From JBMNTQ01 sp050945815 (GTDB lineage Bacteria; Bacillota; Clostridia; Christensenellales; JBMNTQ01), in the NCBI GenBank assembly GCA_050945815.1, contig JBMNTQ010000006.1:1-33093 (forward strand): a stretch of 33,093 nucleotides of DNA. Reading direction: 5' to 3'. Of the stretch, positions 15,307 to 23,549 are shown piece after piece (position 1 is the first letter of the stretch; the number at the start of each line of letters is the position of its first letter). The translations under genes and the position numbers were made by a program. The notes beneath the pieces were generated by a model. It was not told the origin of the DNA, ran no database searches, and saw only the letters and a list, made by a program, of their open reading frames with translations.

Positions 15307-15611
15307 CACTGCACCTCCGACACAAAAAATACATCCTTAACACGCAATCTTCTGCGAAAATCCACGGTATACCGCCTGGTTTCGCCAATCCGGATATAGT
15401 CAAACGGCTCTTCATAGCGATTTTGCAGCCGTACCGTGAGGCTCCCCTGTTTAATTTCGCCATAAACAAGCCTCATAGTCTCTTCTTTTGTGTCCGTTAT
15501 GGATGCATACGCTTTGGTCTCGCTTACATCATCGTCCGCATAGTCGCCGGTGGCAGGGTCATACGCTCCCGGAGCTATTCGCTGAAAATAAATCGGAGTA
15601 TCGTATCTCAT
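15306..15611 (-). CDS. Head closure protein (SPP1 gp16-like)
   Basis: 101 residues. It begins MRYDTPIYFQRIAPG and contains a small beta-barrel pattern with IRIGETRRYTVDFRRRLRVK, as in phage head closure/stopper proteins. It closes the portal channel after packaging and docks the tail. The start overlaps the stop of the connector gene and the stop overlaps the next start, a tightly coupled string typical of these genes. Confidence 0.85.
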   Translation of the reverse strand: MRYDTPIYFQRIAPGAYDPATGDYADDDVSETKAYASITDTKEETMRLVYGEIKQGSLTVRLQNRYEEPFDYIRIGETRRYTVDFRRRLRVKDVFFVSEVQ

Positions 15612-15928
15612 AGAAATTTAATCCTCCCTTCAGCGGGCGAGCCTTGAGAAGCGTTAAATGCCTCTATATCACGCATATACGGCGCAAAGTCATTATCATC
15701 CCATGTCATGCTTTCGCCCTCTACAGAGTGGGTTTTTAAGCCTTCTGACCCTATGCGGTTAAACCTCGCTATCGTCACCTCTGTAACGATGTATGACAGC
15801 TTCTCCGGCACCTCATCGGCTTTAATTAAAACCGAAAGACGGGCTTTGGTGATTTTAATAATCGTGTTTAATAGCCCGTCTTTATCGTCTCCTGTAAGCC
15901 CGAGCAACCCTTTAATGTCCTCAAGCAT
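15608..15928 (-). CDS. Head-tail connector (SPP1 gp15/HK97 gp6-like)
   Basis: 106 residues, mainly helical. MLEDIKGLLGLTGDDKDGLL and the following helix IIKITKARLSVLIKA are typical of the phage connector family that forms a ring under the portal. A conserved IARFNRIGSEGLKTHSVEGE element is visible. It is followed at once by head closure, as expected. Confidence 0.88.
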   Translation of the reverse strand: MLEDIKGLLGLTGDDKDGLLNTIIKITKARLSVLIKADEVPEKLSYIVTEVTIARFNRIGSEGLKTHSVEGESMTWDDNDFAPYMRDIEAFNASQGSPAEGRIKFL

Positions 15929-15940
15929 TATAATTCCTCC

Positions 15941-16150
15941 TTACTTCGAGGCTGTTTTACCTCTTTTTGGTGCCGGCTTTTCATCTGCGACTTTCTCAAT
16001 AAGAGGCAATCCTCTCTTGTTTTCCGAGCCTGCAAGCTCTTTTAACCTGCTTTCGGTCACTTTAAGGCCAGCGCGAGGGAATGTATCCCCCACGCTATAC
16101 GGATGATCGCCGTCCTGTAAATCAGTAAAATACTCTATCACTTTATACAT
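15941..16150 (-). CDS. Small protein between capsid and connector
   Basis: 69 residues with AGGAGGTAGCTT before the ATG. The N-terminal half (MYKVIEYFTDLQDGDHPYSV, then GDTFPRAG) resembles a small beta domain present in many phages behind the capsid gene, sometimes annotated as head fibre or Rho-N-like. The C-terminus is Lys/Pro-rich (KPAPKRGKTASK) and probably disordered. The function is not established; a minor capsid or decoration role is possible. Confidence 0.7.
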   Translation of the reverse strand: MYKVIEYFTDLQDGDHPYSVGDTFPRAGLKVTESRLKELAGSENKRGLPLIEKVADEKPAPKRGKTASK

Positions 16151-16161
16151 AAGCTACCTCC

Positions 16162-17367
16162 TTACGCTCCGGAATTAACCACTGCGGCAACATTACCGGT
16201 TCTTACGGCCTTATTGTCGCTACCGCACTCAACAACGGTCACATAGTAGCCGTTGGTTGTTGCGATTTCAGACTCGCCGTCCCACTCAGTCCAGCCCGTT
16301 GCCACGCTCATTCCGTAGGTGACGGTTGTCGCCGCTGAAGCGGCCTTGTACTTAAATCTGTTGCCTATTGCAATAACCTGCTCAGCAACGGAGATCTTGG
16401 TCTTGCCGGAAGATGAACCCGCTGCGGTTGAAACCGTAAGTGCTCCAAGGGTCTGCGTTGCGGCCTGTCCCACGGCGATATGTGCGATGGCGTCCAGGTA
16501 CTCACAAAACAGCCTGATGCCCATAATGGCAAACATTTCGGAAATAGCTCTCTCGTACGTTCCTTTTGTGTGGAATCCGATAAAGCCGGTAGCCGGGTCG
16601 GTTGTATACTCAAGCCCGGCTTTCGCAAAGTCAGAATCCGCTGGGTCAACATAGTATGCAACTATATTGTTCAGCGGAGTTGCAACAACGGTATTCTGCG
16701 GCACTTCGCTCGTTATGAACACGATATCCGCACCCAGAAAATCCTTGATATACTCCAAGCCAAATGCTTTCTGGATCGTGATGCTGGCACCGCCGACATA
16801 CTTGTACACATCAAGGACATTTGCCCAGACCGCAATGCCGGTAGGGGTTCTTTTCATGTCCATAAACTTCTTTTTCACCTTGCCGATAGCCATAGCAACC
16901 GCCATCTGCCATGTTGATTCATAGCCGGTGAGCGAGCCGCTTTTAAGCATGGTATAAAACTTGTTGTACACCTTGTTCTGCAGGTCTGACTTGAATTCCT
17001 CGTCTGTGTCCTGTACAGCAACTTCGTATCCCTTGTCGGCTATAGCCTCTACAGACACGCCTTTTCTGTACTTTTCGATTGAGATTGTATCAAAAACCTC
17101 CTCCTCAACCGTGTATCTTGACATCGGAATTTCGTCACCTTCTGCAACCGCGCCGGACTGGAGTGTTCCAGTTACCTTTTTGGTCTTAAGGACAGAGCCG
17201 TTCCCCTTTTTAATCATCCTGGTGATACCCAACACATCAAGTAATGCCTGGATATTCTTTCCGAAAGTCGTTACAAAGTCGATTTCTCTTGCCCTTGCCT
17301 GTATTTGCGCCTTACCCGTCATGTTCGTGGGTGCCGCAAATAGCTGTAAATTAAAACTTTTTCTCAT
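16162..17367 (-). CDS. Major capsid protein with N-terminal NLQLFA box
   Basis: 401 residues from ATG 17367, chosen because AGGAGGAACAAG lies directly upstream; the longer frame to 17436 overlaps the scaffold gene and lacks a ribosome binding site. The core resembles SPP1 gp13/N4-gp56-type HK97-fold capsid proteins: VAEGDEIPMSRYTVEEEVFD, then EKYRKGVSVEAIADKGYEVA. The C-terminal 90 residues look like an added beta-rich domain (ATTVTYGMSVATGWTEWDG, then YYVTVVECGS). The N-terminus MRKSFNLQLFAAPTNMTG carries the Prp-type box; predicted cleavage after Phe10 would leave Ala11 as the first residue (inference). Confidence 0.88.
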   Translation of the reverse strand: MRKSFNLQLFAAPTNMTGKAQIQARAREIDFVTTFGKNIQALLDVLGITRMIKKGNGSVLKTKKVTGTLQSGAVAEGDEIPMSRYTVEEEVFDTISIEKYRKGVSVEAIADKGYEVAVQDTDEEFKSDLQNKVYNKFYTMLKSGSLTGYESTWQMAVAMAIGKVKKKFMDMKRTPTGIAVWANVLDVYKYVGGASITIQKAFGLEYIKDFLGADIVFITSEVPQNTVVATPLNNIVAYYVDPADSDFAKAGLEYTTDPATGFIGFHTKGTYERAISEMFAIMGIRLFCEYLDAIAHIAVGQAATQTLGALTVSTAAGSSSGKTKISVAEQVIAIGNRFKYKAASAATTVTYGMSVATGWTEWDGESEIATTNGYYVTVVECGSDNKAVRTGNVAAVVNSGA

Positions 17368-17377
17368 CTTGTTCCTC

Positions 17378-18013
17378 CTATTCAAACAGTTCAAAATTCT
17401 CTGCGATGGCCTCCTGTCTTTTGATAGGATCTGCAATCTTCATGATGTCTTCCCTACTGACAGCCCCACCGCCGCCGTATTCTCTTGGCGTTCTTCCTGT
17501 CGCTCTTGCAACCTCGGCCGCCTTAATCTGTGCCTCGATGATTCCAACAAACTTGTCAATGTTCGCCTTGGTACTGTCTGCGTCCGCTCCGACCACAAAG
17601 TCGAGAATATCCTGAGTGGCATCAATCTTGTTCTCCTTAAGGATATTTGTTGCCTCTTTGCCAAGCTCAACCCTTGCCGCTGCCTCTCTTAGTTCGGCAT
17701 TTTCTGCCTTCATCTTTTCAATCTCGTAATCCTTTTTCTGGTCTGCGTTCATCTTGGCCAGCTTTTCGGCTTCTTTTTTAGCGTCCTCAAGCTCCTTGTC
17801 GTATTGGGCCTTCCATTTGGCGTACTTTTTGTTGACAATGTCATCCATATCCTTGTCGGTGTATTTCTTTTCGCCATCCGGGTCTTTTTTGTCCGGGTCC
17901 TTCTTCCTGTCGTCCGGTCTTGGATCGCCGTCCGGGTTCGGATTACCGCCATCGTCCGGGTCGTCCGCAAATAGCTGTAAATTCCATTTCTTAAGCTCGT
18001 TAGTCATCTTCAT
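17378..18013 (-). CDS. Capsid scaffolding protein (DUF4355-like) with NLQLFA box
   Basis: 211 residues; GGAGGTAAGAAAAA precedes the ATG. After the N-terminal box (MKMTNELKKWNLQLFAD) comes a Pro/Asp/Gly-rich disordered stretch (residues about 18-48). A long charged coiled coil follows (KYAKWKAQYDKELEDAKKEA onward), then a helical C-terminus ending IAENFELFE. This arrangement is that of DUF4355-type scaffolds of Firmicutes phages, which guide capsid assembly and are then lost. The NLQLFA box matches those of capsid and major tail proteins, and the Prp gene lies immediately upstream. Confidence 0.88.
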   Translation of the reverse strand: MKMTNELKKWNLQLFADDPDDGGNPNPDGDPRPDDRKKDPDKKDPDGEKKYTDKDMDDIVNKKYAKWKAQYDKELEDAKKEAEKLAKMNADQKKDYEIEKMKAENAELREAAARVELGKEATNILKENKIDATQDILDFVVGADADSTKANIDKFVGIIEAQIKAAEVARATGRTPREYGGGGAVSREDIMKIADPIKRQEAIAENFELFE

Positions 18014-18082
18014 TTTTTCTTACCTCCATAATTTAAAGATTTAATGCTTATCTACCCTTGCTTTTATTGACATCAGGCTCGG

Positions 18083-18379
18083 TCATGCCTCCCGGCTAAC
18101 TCTGACGCATTCCGGGCAGCTTTCTGCCACTCCGCTTACGCCAATAAAAAAGGACTCGATTAGCAGCTTTGATTCTGCCGTCAAATCCTTATATCTGATT
18201 ACAGCGCTTCCGTGCTGTATATCATGCTCAATTCTACCTCCAGTTAATTCCTCTATGGACGCCGCTAATGTCTGCACCAATGTCGATACAGCCGCGCAGA
18301 CTATGTCATATCCAGGCGGTGCGTGTCCTGCGTGTCCGGAGACTGTGATTTGGTTGCTGCTGATTTTAATATCAATCAT
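18083..18379 (-). CDS. prp: Phage-encoded Prp-type cysteine protease
   Basis: 98 residues from ATG 18379 (GGAAGGAAAAC before it); a longer frame to 18433 has no ribosome binding site. The sequence matches the ribosomal-processing protease Prp (YsxB family): His16 in SGHAGHAPPG and Cys28 in YDIVCAAVS. The 12-residue His-to-Cys spacing is the same as I recall for Staphylococcus Prp (GHADHG...HDIVCAGAS). Prp removes the N-terminal extension of ribosomal protein L27 by cutting before Ala in an NLQFFA-type motif. Here the gene lies next to the scaffold and capsid genes whose products carry NLQLFA, so it is most likely a phage maturation protease. That the host Prp also acts on these proteins cannot be excluded. 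Confidence 0.9.
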   Translation of the reverse strand: MIDIKISSNQITVSGHAGHAPPGYDIVCAAVSTLVQTLAASIEELTGGRIEHDIQHGSAVIRYKDLTAESKLLIESFFIGVSGVAESCPECVRVSREA

Positions 18380-18461
18380 GTTTTCCTTCCAATAAAAGAC
18401 CCCGGGCCTCGAAGGTTTCCAGAGTACGTTCAAGTTATATTTAATTTAAGGCGTTTAAGAC

Positions 18462-18653
18462 CTATTTTACCTGAATTTCGTGTAAGGCTCTGCGACTATA
18501 CATTCTTGTTGGTTCTGTAGCTCCAACCTTGGCACACAACAACTTCCATTCTTTGAATTCTTTGTCCGTTTTTCTGTCATTTGGAGAGTGCGACAAGATT
18601 TCATATCGTTCCTTTTCATTCTCTGTCAACTGCTTAATGTTTAGCGTTTCCAT
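18462..18653 (-). CDS. Small hypothetical protein
   Basis: 63 residues (METLNIKQLTENEKERYEIL start), charged and helical. The ATG overlaps the end of the minor head gene by 13 bp and is preceded by GAGGTGGAAGA. It lies between minor head and Prp genes, where a small head-associated or regulatory protein might be expected. It is not recognised. Downstream, 18380-18461 holds no gene. Confidence 0.65.
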   Translation of the reverse strand: METLNIKQLTENEKERYEILSHSPNDRKTDKEFKEWKLLCAKVGATEPTRMYSRRALHEIQVK

Positions 18654-20182
18654 TCTTCCACCTCTATTGTTATCTCATTTTTTGTGATTTTCTTTGTTTT
18701 ATACTTGATTTTATTGCTTAACAAAAATTCAAGCTCGTTACCTGCGTCAGAGTTGCTTCCAATGTACATTCCGGGAGTACCTTTTGGCACTCGGATATTA
18801 AGCATGACGCCATCTTCCCTGTTAATTGCAAAGTCTTCCGCGATTGACTTGTCGCAACTTGCCGAAAAGAATATATTACTGTCAAAAGTGTCACCCACCT
18901 TAAGCCCGCTATAATGCTTCCGCTCCACACCTCTATATACGATTATGTCGTCTTTGAGCTTAAACTTATCGATAGCCGAATTGATTATATCGATAACGCC
19001 GCCAGAGTCTTTATTGTAATCAGATATCCGTCCCGCAAGAAACCTGTTTATTCTTCGGTATCCTTCGCCGGTATAGTCAGTGATTGCCGACTTCATATTT
19101 TTATCGCCCGACAGGATGGAATCGCTTTGTTTTTGCCAGCCTTCAATCTGACCGTCTGTGATGTTTTTGTAGCTTGCTTTGCCTGGCTTAATTATACCAC
19201 TTTCGCCCTCATTTTTCAACGGTTCTGGCGGTTTTTCGTCAAGCCATTTGTCGAATTCTTCTCTGTCCATGTAGGCTGACACCGAACATCTGCACCCCGG
19301 ATGCATTGGCGGGGCATTTTCGCCCGGCATCATGTCTTTAACCAAAAAGCCTTTCTCCTCTTCGCACCTGTTTCCAATGTCCTTGCAAATCTCACAGACC
19401 GGGTTTTTCGTATACGGTGCGGATGCAAAATTAATAAACATGTACCGGTCAAACCCGTTTTCCTCAAACGATTGCATTTGAGCGGCCGTTCTTACCCTTG
19501 TTAACTCGGTTCTCATGAGCCGTTCCGCTTCATATTTTTTGACGCCGAACATCTTTCTTAGCTCCGGGGCGAGCTGTCTTGAGCTTTTCCCCTGTATCAT
19601 GCCACGCTGCAGCAGCATTGACAGCTCCGATTTAAGCATCGCCTGCTGTGTCCATAGTCGTGAGCTGAAATTTGCATTATGAAATGACGCGTTAACAACG
19701 GATTTTGCATTGCCTTTTGGATCGCCCACACTCTTGCCAAGTATTCCGGCTTGACGATTAAATTCATTTATAGTTCTTTGAGTAAGTTTTTCATCAAAAT
19801 ACTTATGCATCTCGTCTATGGAGCTGACCATCTCAAGCCCTATCATAGACTTAAGCATTTCAAGACGATTCACTTTCATTGTGAGATTATAAAGCCGCAT
19901 TTCCTCGTTAGCTTGCTTCGAAAAATCTTTATTCTTTACATACTTCGCCGCTTTCCTCGAATACTCCTCAATGTCCAGCTTACTGACACGCCTTTTTGCC
20001 TCCGACAGTGTGACCCCCTCTTTCCCGGCATATTTTGCATAAAAAGAATCGATTTCTTTCTGTGCGGCGTCCATAGCATTGTCATAATAGCGGTTAAGCT
20101 CCTTGATATACTCTTGTTCCTGCTTTATGTATTTTTTCTGGGCTTCATGTTCTCGTTTCGCCCAATATGCTTTGCTGTCCAT
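18641..20182 (-). CDS. Minor head protein (SPP1 gp7-like) fused to an ADP-ribosyltransferase
   Basis: 513 residues. Residues about 1-305 are the phage minor head/Mu gpF-SPP1 gp7 family: SSRQLAPELRKMFGVKKYEA, RTELTRVRTAAQ and the Cys/His cluster CEIC (263-266), HPGCRC (294-299). After an acidic Pro linker, residues about 335-510 form an ART-type exoenzyme domain: Arg417 in VYRGVE, the FFSAS strand (438-442) and the ELE of GNELEF (483-485), which supplies the two catalytic glutamates of an ExE motif. The minor head protein is carried in the capsid and may enter the cell with DNA, so the enzyme could modify host proteins at infection, as known for other phage ARTs (inference). It follows the portal gene. 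Confidence 0.88.
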   Translation of the reverse strand: MDSKAYWAKREHEAQKKYIKQEQEYIKELNRYYDNAMDAAQKEIDSFYAKYAGKEGVTLSEAKRRVSKLDIEEYSRKAAKYVKNKDFSKQANEEMRLYNLTMKVNRLEMLKSMIGLEMVSSIDEMHKYFDEKLTQRTINEFNRQAGILGKSVGDPKGNAKSVVNASFHNANFSSRLWTQQAMLKSELSMLLQRGMIQGKSSRQLAPELRKMFGVKKYEAERLMRTELTRVRTAAQMQSFEENGFDRYMFINFASAPYTKNPVCEICKDIGNRCEEEKGFLVKDMMPGENAPPMHPGCRCSVSAYMDREEFDKWLDEKPPEPLKNEGESGIIKPGKASYKNITDGQIEGWQKQSDSILSGDKNMKSAITDYTGEGYRRINRFLAGRISDYNKDSGGVIDIINSAIDKFKLKDDIIVYRGVERKHYSGLKVGDTFDSNIFFSASCDKSIAEDFAINREDGVMLNIRVPKGTPGMYIGSNSDAGNELEFLLSNKIKYKTKKITKNEITIEVEEWKR

Positions 20183-20185
20183 CTG

Positions 20186-21685
20186 TTAAGCCTCGTCCCG
20201 ATCGTCCATAAGCTCCTGCGCCTCTTCTTCCGAAAATCCAAGCCGCGCAAACATTTTGATTGCGTTTTTTCTTGTTATCTCGCCTCGTTTGAACTTGCGT
20301 AACAGCGATGTGATCTCATAAGTTGATGCACCTGCACTTCCGCTGACAGAGGCTGCCTGTGCCATGTTCTCTGCTTCTTCTTCTTCGATTTTCGCAATCT
20401 CCTCCGCCGGATCGTTCACAATTGACAGCGTCTTAAGCTGCGTTTCTCTTGACACGACACCCTCTAATGCCTTTGCTGTTTCCGCCTCGTATTTAAGATT
20501 CTTCGGTAGATTCCGGGTTATTGTGACTTCGATGTCTCTCCAGGCGTCTTTATCCGGGCAGTTCGTTGATAGACTGCACCAGATTTTAAAGATTTTCTCG
20601 ATTGTCTTTATATTTTTGCGGTCATATGTATTGCCAAGATTCGAGGTGTTCCAGAGCTTATATGCCAGAGCTTCGCCGCTTGCCGCATTTGCAAAGGATT
20701 CATCTGAAATGTTTGCGACCATTGAAACTTGAAATATCAGCCGCTCCAATCTGTCAAGCAGATTCTCCTGCGTTGCGTCTGCTGTTGGTTTCTGCAGAAA
20801 ATCAATAAGATAATCTTTAACCTTGTCAGCGCTATTTGTACCGAAAATGTTAATAAATCTGTTGTCTCTTATCTGTCTGTAACCGTCCTCTGTAACTTCA
20901 ACTCCTATAATGGCAAGGTACGCTTCCGCAAACGCATCAACATCGTTGCCTTTTTCGGACAGAGCCTTGTTATAGAGTTCTGTCATGCCGCAAACAGCTT
21001 CAAATAGCGACTTTCTGCGGTCGTTAAGTCTGCACTCAACCACCGGAATCATGAGGTATGGATTGTCTTGGGTTTCAATAAAATTCTCGTCCTCAAAGCG
21101 CTTAATCTCAAACGGTGTCATAACCTCGCCGTACAATTTGCCCTCATTCTTTGATTCATCGCCATGTATACCGTATCTGACGCTGAATAAAGCCCTGTTT
21201 TTCAGCGTGTCGTCATACACACAAAACAGCTCTTTCGGTGAGAAGTGAGTTATTTTAGTCTGCGCTTCTTCATCCTGATATAGATACGCCCAGCAATGCC
21301 CATAAACGCTGCCTTTTGTTGTGAGTTCTGAAAAGAAATCATCAAAATGGGTGTTTCTCATGAACTCCTGCACGCTGTCATTTATTGCCTCGTCCGGATG
21401 GCTAATTTTCAGCGGGATTCCGTAAGCGTAGCCTTGAAACGTTGTGACGATATATTCCGGAAAACCTACCGCAAGTCTGTTGTCCGGCTTCCATTCGTCT
21501 TTGTCCGGTAAGTCGTAAATCCCATGAAATCCGTCATACATAGCTTGTAGATATTCATACCGGGCAATCTGCGCCTGATGTTTTGTTATGAATTCGTGTA
21601 CCAACTCAATGCTTACGCCACTTTCAACTGCGCTCGGATCACACTTGAGTGTGGTCGGTAACTTGTATACAATCTCTTTCGCCAT
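20186..21685 (-). CDS. Portal protein (SPP1 gp6-like)
   Basis: 499 residues. Typical features are an N-terminal YLQAMYDGFHGIYDLPDKDE, NRLAVGFPEYIVTTFQGYAY, then a central DDTLKNRALFSVRYGIHGDE and the helical ASGEALAYKLWNTSNLGNTY. It forms the dodecameric ring at one capsid vertex through which DNA is packaged and released. The C-terminus contains a helix-turn-helix-like tail (LLRKFKRGEITRKNAIKMF). It lies between terminase and minor head genes, the standard order. Confidence 0.92.
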   Translation of the reverse strand: MAKEIVYKLPTTLKCDPSAVESGVSIELVHEFITKHQAQIARYEYLQAMYDGFHGIYDLPDKDEWKPDNRLAVGFPEYIVTTFQGYAYGIPLKISHPDEAINDSVQEFMRNTHFDDFFSELTTKGSVYGHCWAYLYQDEEAQTKITHFSPKELFCVYDDTLKNRALFSVRYGIHGDESKNEGKLYGEVMTPFEIKRFEDENFIETQDNPYLMIPVVECRLNDRRKSLFEAVCGMTELYNKALSEKGNDVDAFAEAYLAIIGVEVTEDGYRQIRDNRFINIFGTNSADKVKDYLIDFLQKPTADATQENLLDRLERLIFQVSMVANISDESFANAASGEALAYKLWNTSNLGNTYDRKNIKTIEKIFKIWCSLSTNCPDKDAWRDIEVTITRNLPKNLKYEAETAKALEGVVSRETQLKTLSIVNDPAEEIAKIEEEEAENMAQAASVSGSAGASTYEITSLLRKFKRGEITRKNAIKMFARLGFSEEEAQELMDDRDEA

Positions 21686-21694
21686 TTTTTTACC

Positions 21695-22939
21695 TCATAG
21701 TTTGAATGTCTTTAATATTGCCTTGCCCGGCGGTTTTCTCCAGCCCTCTACTCCATACCGGAGCGCCGCCATTGCATCATCAAAAAATGGAACCGGCTCG
21801 TCTATATACTCTCCTGTTCGATCGTCTTTTTTCCACTTCCATTGCTCTAGCTCTTTTATTGTGTTCGTGCATGATGGATGCACAAATATTTTTCTGCCTT
21901 TTAACCAGTCAATCTGTGTTGCCTGATATTTTTTATCTGTTGTCTTCTCTTTAACAACTGGTAGAGCAATATAGCCCTCCTTCTGCCATGTCTTAATTCT
22001 GTCCGGCTCGGCACTATCACAATACATGGTTTTGTCTTTGGGAATTGCGCCATCGTCTGCTAAAGCAATTATTTCCCCGGTATCTTTCCCATAAACATAT
22101 ATCTCCCGGAGGATGTAAATATCGCCATCTCTATATCCAAGCAACAGGATCGCATTAGCGTGATTAAAACCAAAATCCTGTCCGATTGCAATATCGTCAT
22201 AATCGTCTAAATCTTGACTGATGTCCTCAATCGCCCAGTTTTGCAAAACCAAGCCGCCTATCTCGCCCCATTCGCCTAATCCGTATATCTGATAGCCGTC
22301 TGGGTCTACTTCTTTACGCCTCATCATTCTCTGTCTGTAAGCATCGTCAATAAAACGGTTGTCGAGGTATGTGCTGTGGTTTGTGATCACATTGCCGTCT
22401 GGCCTATCAAAAAACACCCTCTTAATCCAGTGGTTTTTATTCACTGGGTTGAAGGTGCCTTTTATCTGATAAAACTGTCCTTCCGGGAGTTCTCCTCTTA
22501 ATCTGTCGTCAATTATTTCAAAGTCGGCTTGCGTAAGTTCCGTCATTTCCTCAATCCATACATCGGTTAGCTTACCTCGCTGGAATGTGATTGATTTTAG
22601 CTTCTCTCTCTGTTTTTCATCGTTCGTTCCTCGAAATATGATTTGATTGCCGTTAATGCAGTTTAGCTGTAATGGAGATAGCCCCGGTGTCCAATAAGCC
22701 CCAAGTCCAAGCCTATTGATTGCGCCGTTAAGCTCCGCATAGGTGCTGTCTCTATTGGTTATGTCGGATTTTCTGACGCACACCAGATTGCGACCTTTGT
22801 CTTGCATTAGCCTTAATAGATACTGTTGTGCTGTATCAACACTTTTGCCGGAACCAGCAGAGCCTTTCATAATTACATATCTGCGTTTTGATTTATGGAC
22901 GGGTATAAATATTTCATTACTCGGTACTGTCAGATCCAT
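21695..22939 (-). CDS. terL: Terminase large subunit (PBSX family)
   Basis: 414 residues. Walker A is GSAGSGKS (26-33), Walker B VWIEE (127-131) with the catalytic Glu, and a coupling motif lies near GTFNPV. The C-terminal RNase H-like nuclease shows Asp255 (GQDFGFNHANA), Asp308 (MYCDSAEPDRI) and a third acidic residue in FFDDAMAALRYGVEG. It pumps DNA into the prohead and cuts concatemers. The start overlaps the small subunit gene by 23 bp. Confidence 0.95.
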   Translation of the reverse strand: MDLTVPSNEIFIPVHKSKRRYVIMKGSAGSGKSVDTAQQYLLRLMQDKGRNLVCVRKSDITNRDSTYAELNGAINRLGLGAYWTPGLSPLQLNCINGNQIIFRGTNDEKQREKLKSITFQRGKLTDVWIEEMTELTQADFEIIDDRLRGELPEGQFYQIKGTFNPVNKNHWIKRVFFDRPDGNVITNHSTYLDNRFIDDAYRQRMMRRKEVDPDGYQIYGLGEWGEIGGLVLQNWAIEDISQDLDDYDDIAIGQDFGFNHANAILLLGYRDGDIYILREIYVYGKDTGEIIALADDGAIPKDKTMYCDSAEPDRIKTWQKEGYIALPVVKEKTTDKKYQATQIDWLKGRKIFVHPSCTNTIKELEQWKWKKDDRTGEYIDEPVPFFDDAMAALRYGVEGWRKPPGKAILKTFKL

Positions 22940-23405
22940 AATCCATCACCACATTTATGTTAAGGTCTGCCGTCATGTCTATTTTTTCAGTCCATGTGCC
23001 ATGCCTTTTACCAAGCAGTTCAGCCGCTTTGTTCGTGTCTGATAGCTTCGCCGGCATTTCCACAACTTGAGGCTCCTCAGTCTTGACAGTTTTCTTTCTC
23101 ATCGTTCCTCTTTCATCTGGAACATACTCCGACACCTCCGTGGTTATTGTTACAACTGTGTGTTCTGATTCTTCCCGGCGCATGACTCTTGTTAGATATT
23201 CAAGCACTTCTTTTTGATCAGCGATTTTAGTAGATTCAAGCTCTTCTAATCGTTCTTCGATGTATTTTTTAATACCAAGTTTTACCAAGTTTTCAGAGCC
23301 AACTTTATTAGGATGTTTATATCCCGCAATCCTTGCCGCCTCTGTGGCGTTCCCACTGATGATGTATTCATCAGCAAACCGTTTCTGTTTAATTGTTAAC
23401 TTCAA
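22917..23405 (-). CDS. terS: Terminase small subunit
   Basis: 162 residues. The N-terminal helix-turn-helix (LTIKQKRFADEYIISGNATE, then AARIAGYKHPN) is typical of the terminase_2 family. It is followed by a helical multimerisation region and an acidic C-terminus that overlaps the large subunit gene. It recognises the packaging site, which usually lies in or near its own gene. The ribosome binding site is CGAGGTGATGTG. The late promoter/hairpin region 23429-23499 lies upstream. Confidence 0.9.
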   Translation of the reverse strand: MKLTIKQKRFADEYIISGNATEAARIAGYKHPNKVGSENLVKLGIKKYIEERLEELESTKIADQKEVLEYLTRVMRREESEHTVVTITTEVSEYVPDERGTMRKKTVKTEEPQVVEMPAKLSDTNKAAELLGKRHGTWTEKIDMTADLNINVVMDYGSDSTE

Positions 23406-23428
23406 AACACATCACCTCGCTTTCTCCA

Positions 23429-23462
23429 CCAAAAAACTCCCCACTGACAGGGAGCCTTTTGG
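23429..23462. terminator. Hairpin terminator at the early/late boundary
   Basis: CCAAAA (23429-23434) pairs with TTTTGG (23457-23462), and inside it CTCCC (23437-23441) pairs with GGGAG (23450-23454). On the minus strand the GC stem is followed by six T. It would stop early transcripts leaving the ArpU-like gene and lies at the very start of transcripts from the promoter at 23467-23499. Confidence 0.65.
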
Positions 23463-23466
23463 TCTC

Positions 23467-23499
23467 ATATTACTTAAAAGGAGTAAATAAGTATGTCAA
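23467..23499 (-). promoter_or_regulatory. Candidate late promoter, activator-dependent
   Basis: On the minus strand a perfect TTGACA (23499-23494) is followed 17 bp later by the poor -10 TAAGTA (23476-23471); a better TAATAT (23472-23467) has a 21-bp spacing. A strong -35 with a poor or misplaced -10 suggests need for an activator. The inverted repeat TCCTTGA (23513-23519) / TCAAGGA (23550-23556) lies just upstream, a candidate site for the ArpU-like protein encoded next to it. Confidence 0.5.
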
Positions 23500-23549
23500 G
23501 CAGTTACACTTTTCCTTGATACCATTATGCCTTATACAAAAAGGGACAT

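Noticed and set aside
17368..17436. Longer start for the capsid gene
   Set aside because: It overlaps the end of the scaffold gene, while AGGAGGAACAAG directly precedes the ATG at 17367 and the NLQLFA box follows that start.
18048..18086. 12-codon frame after the Prp gene (MTEPDVNKSKGR)
   Set aside because: It has GGGAGG and an ATGA overlap, but it is too short to support as a gene; it may be only coupling sequence before the scaffold.
18380..18433. Longer start for the Prp gene
   Set aside because: The added residues (MNVLWKPSRPGVFYWKEN) have no ribosome binding site and Prp proteins begin directly with the first beta strand (MIDIKIS).
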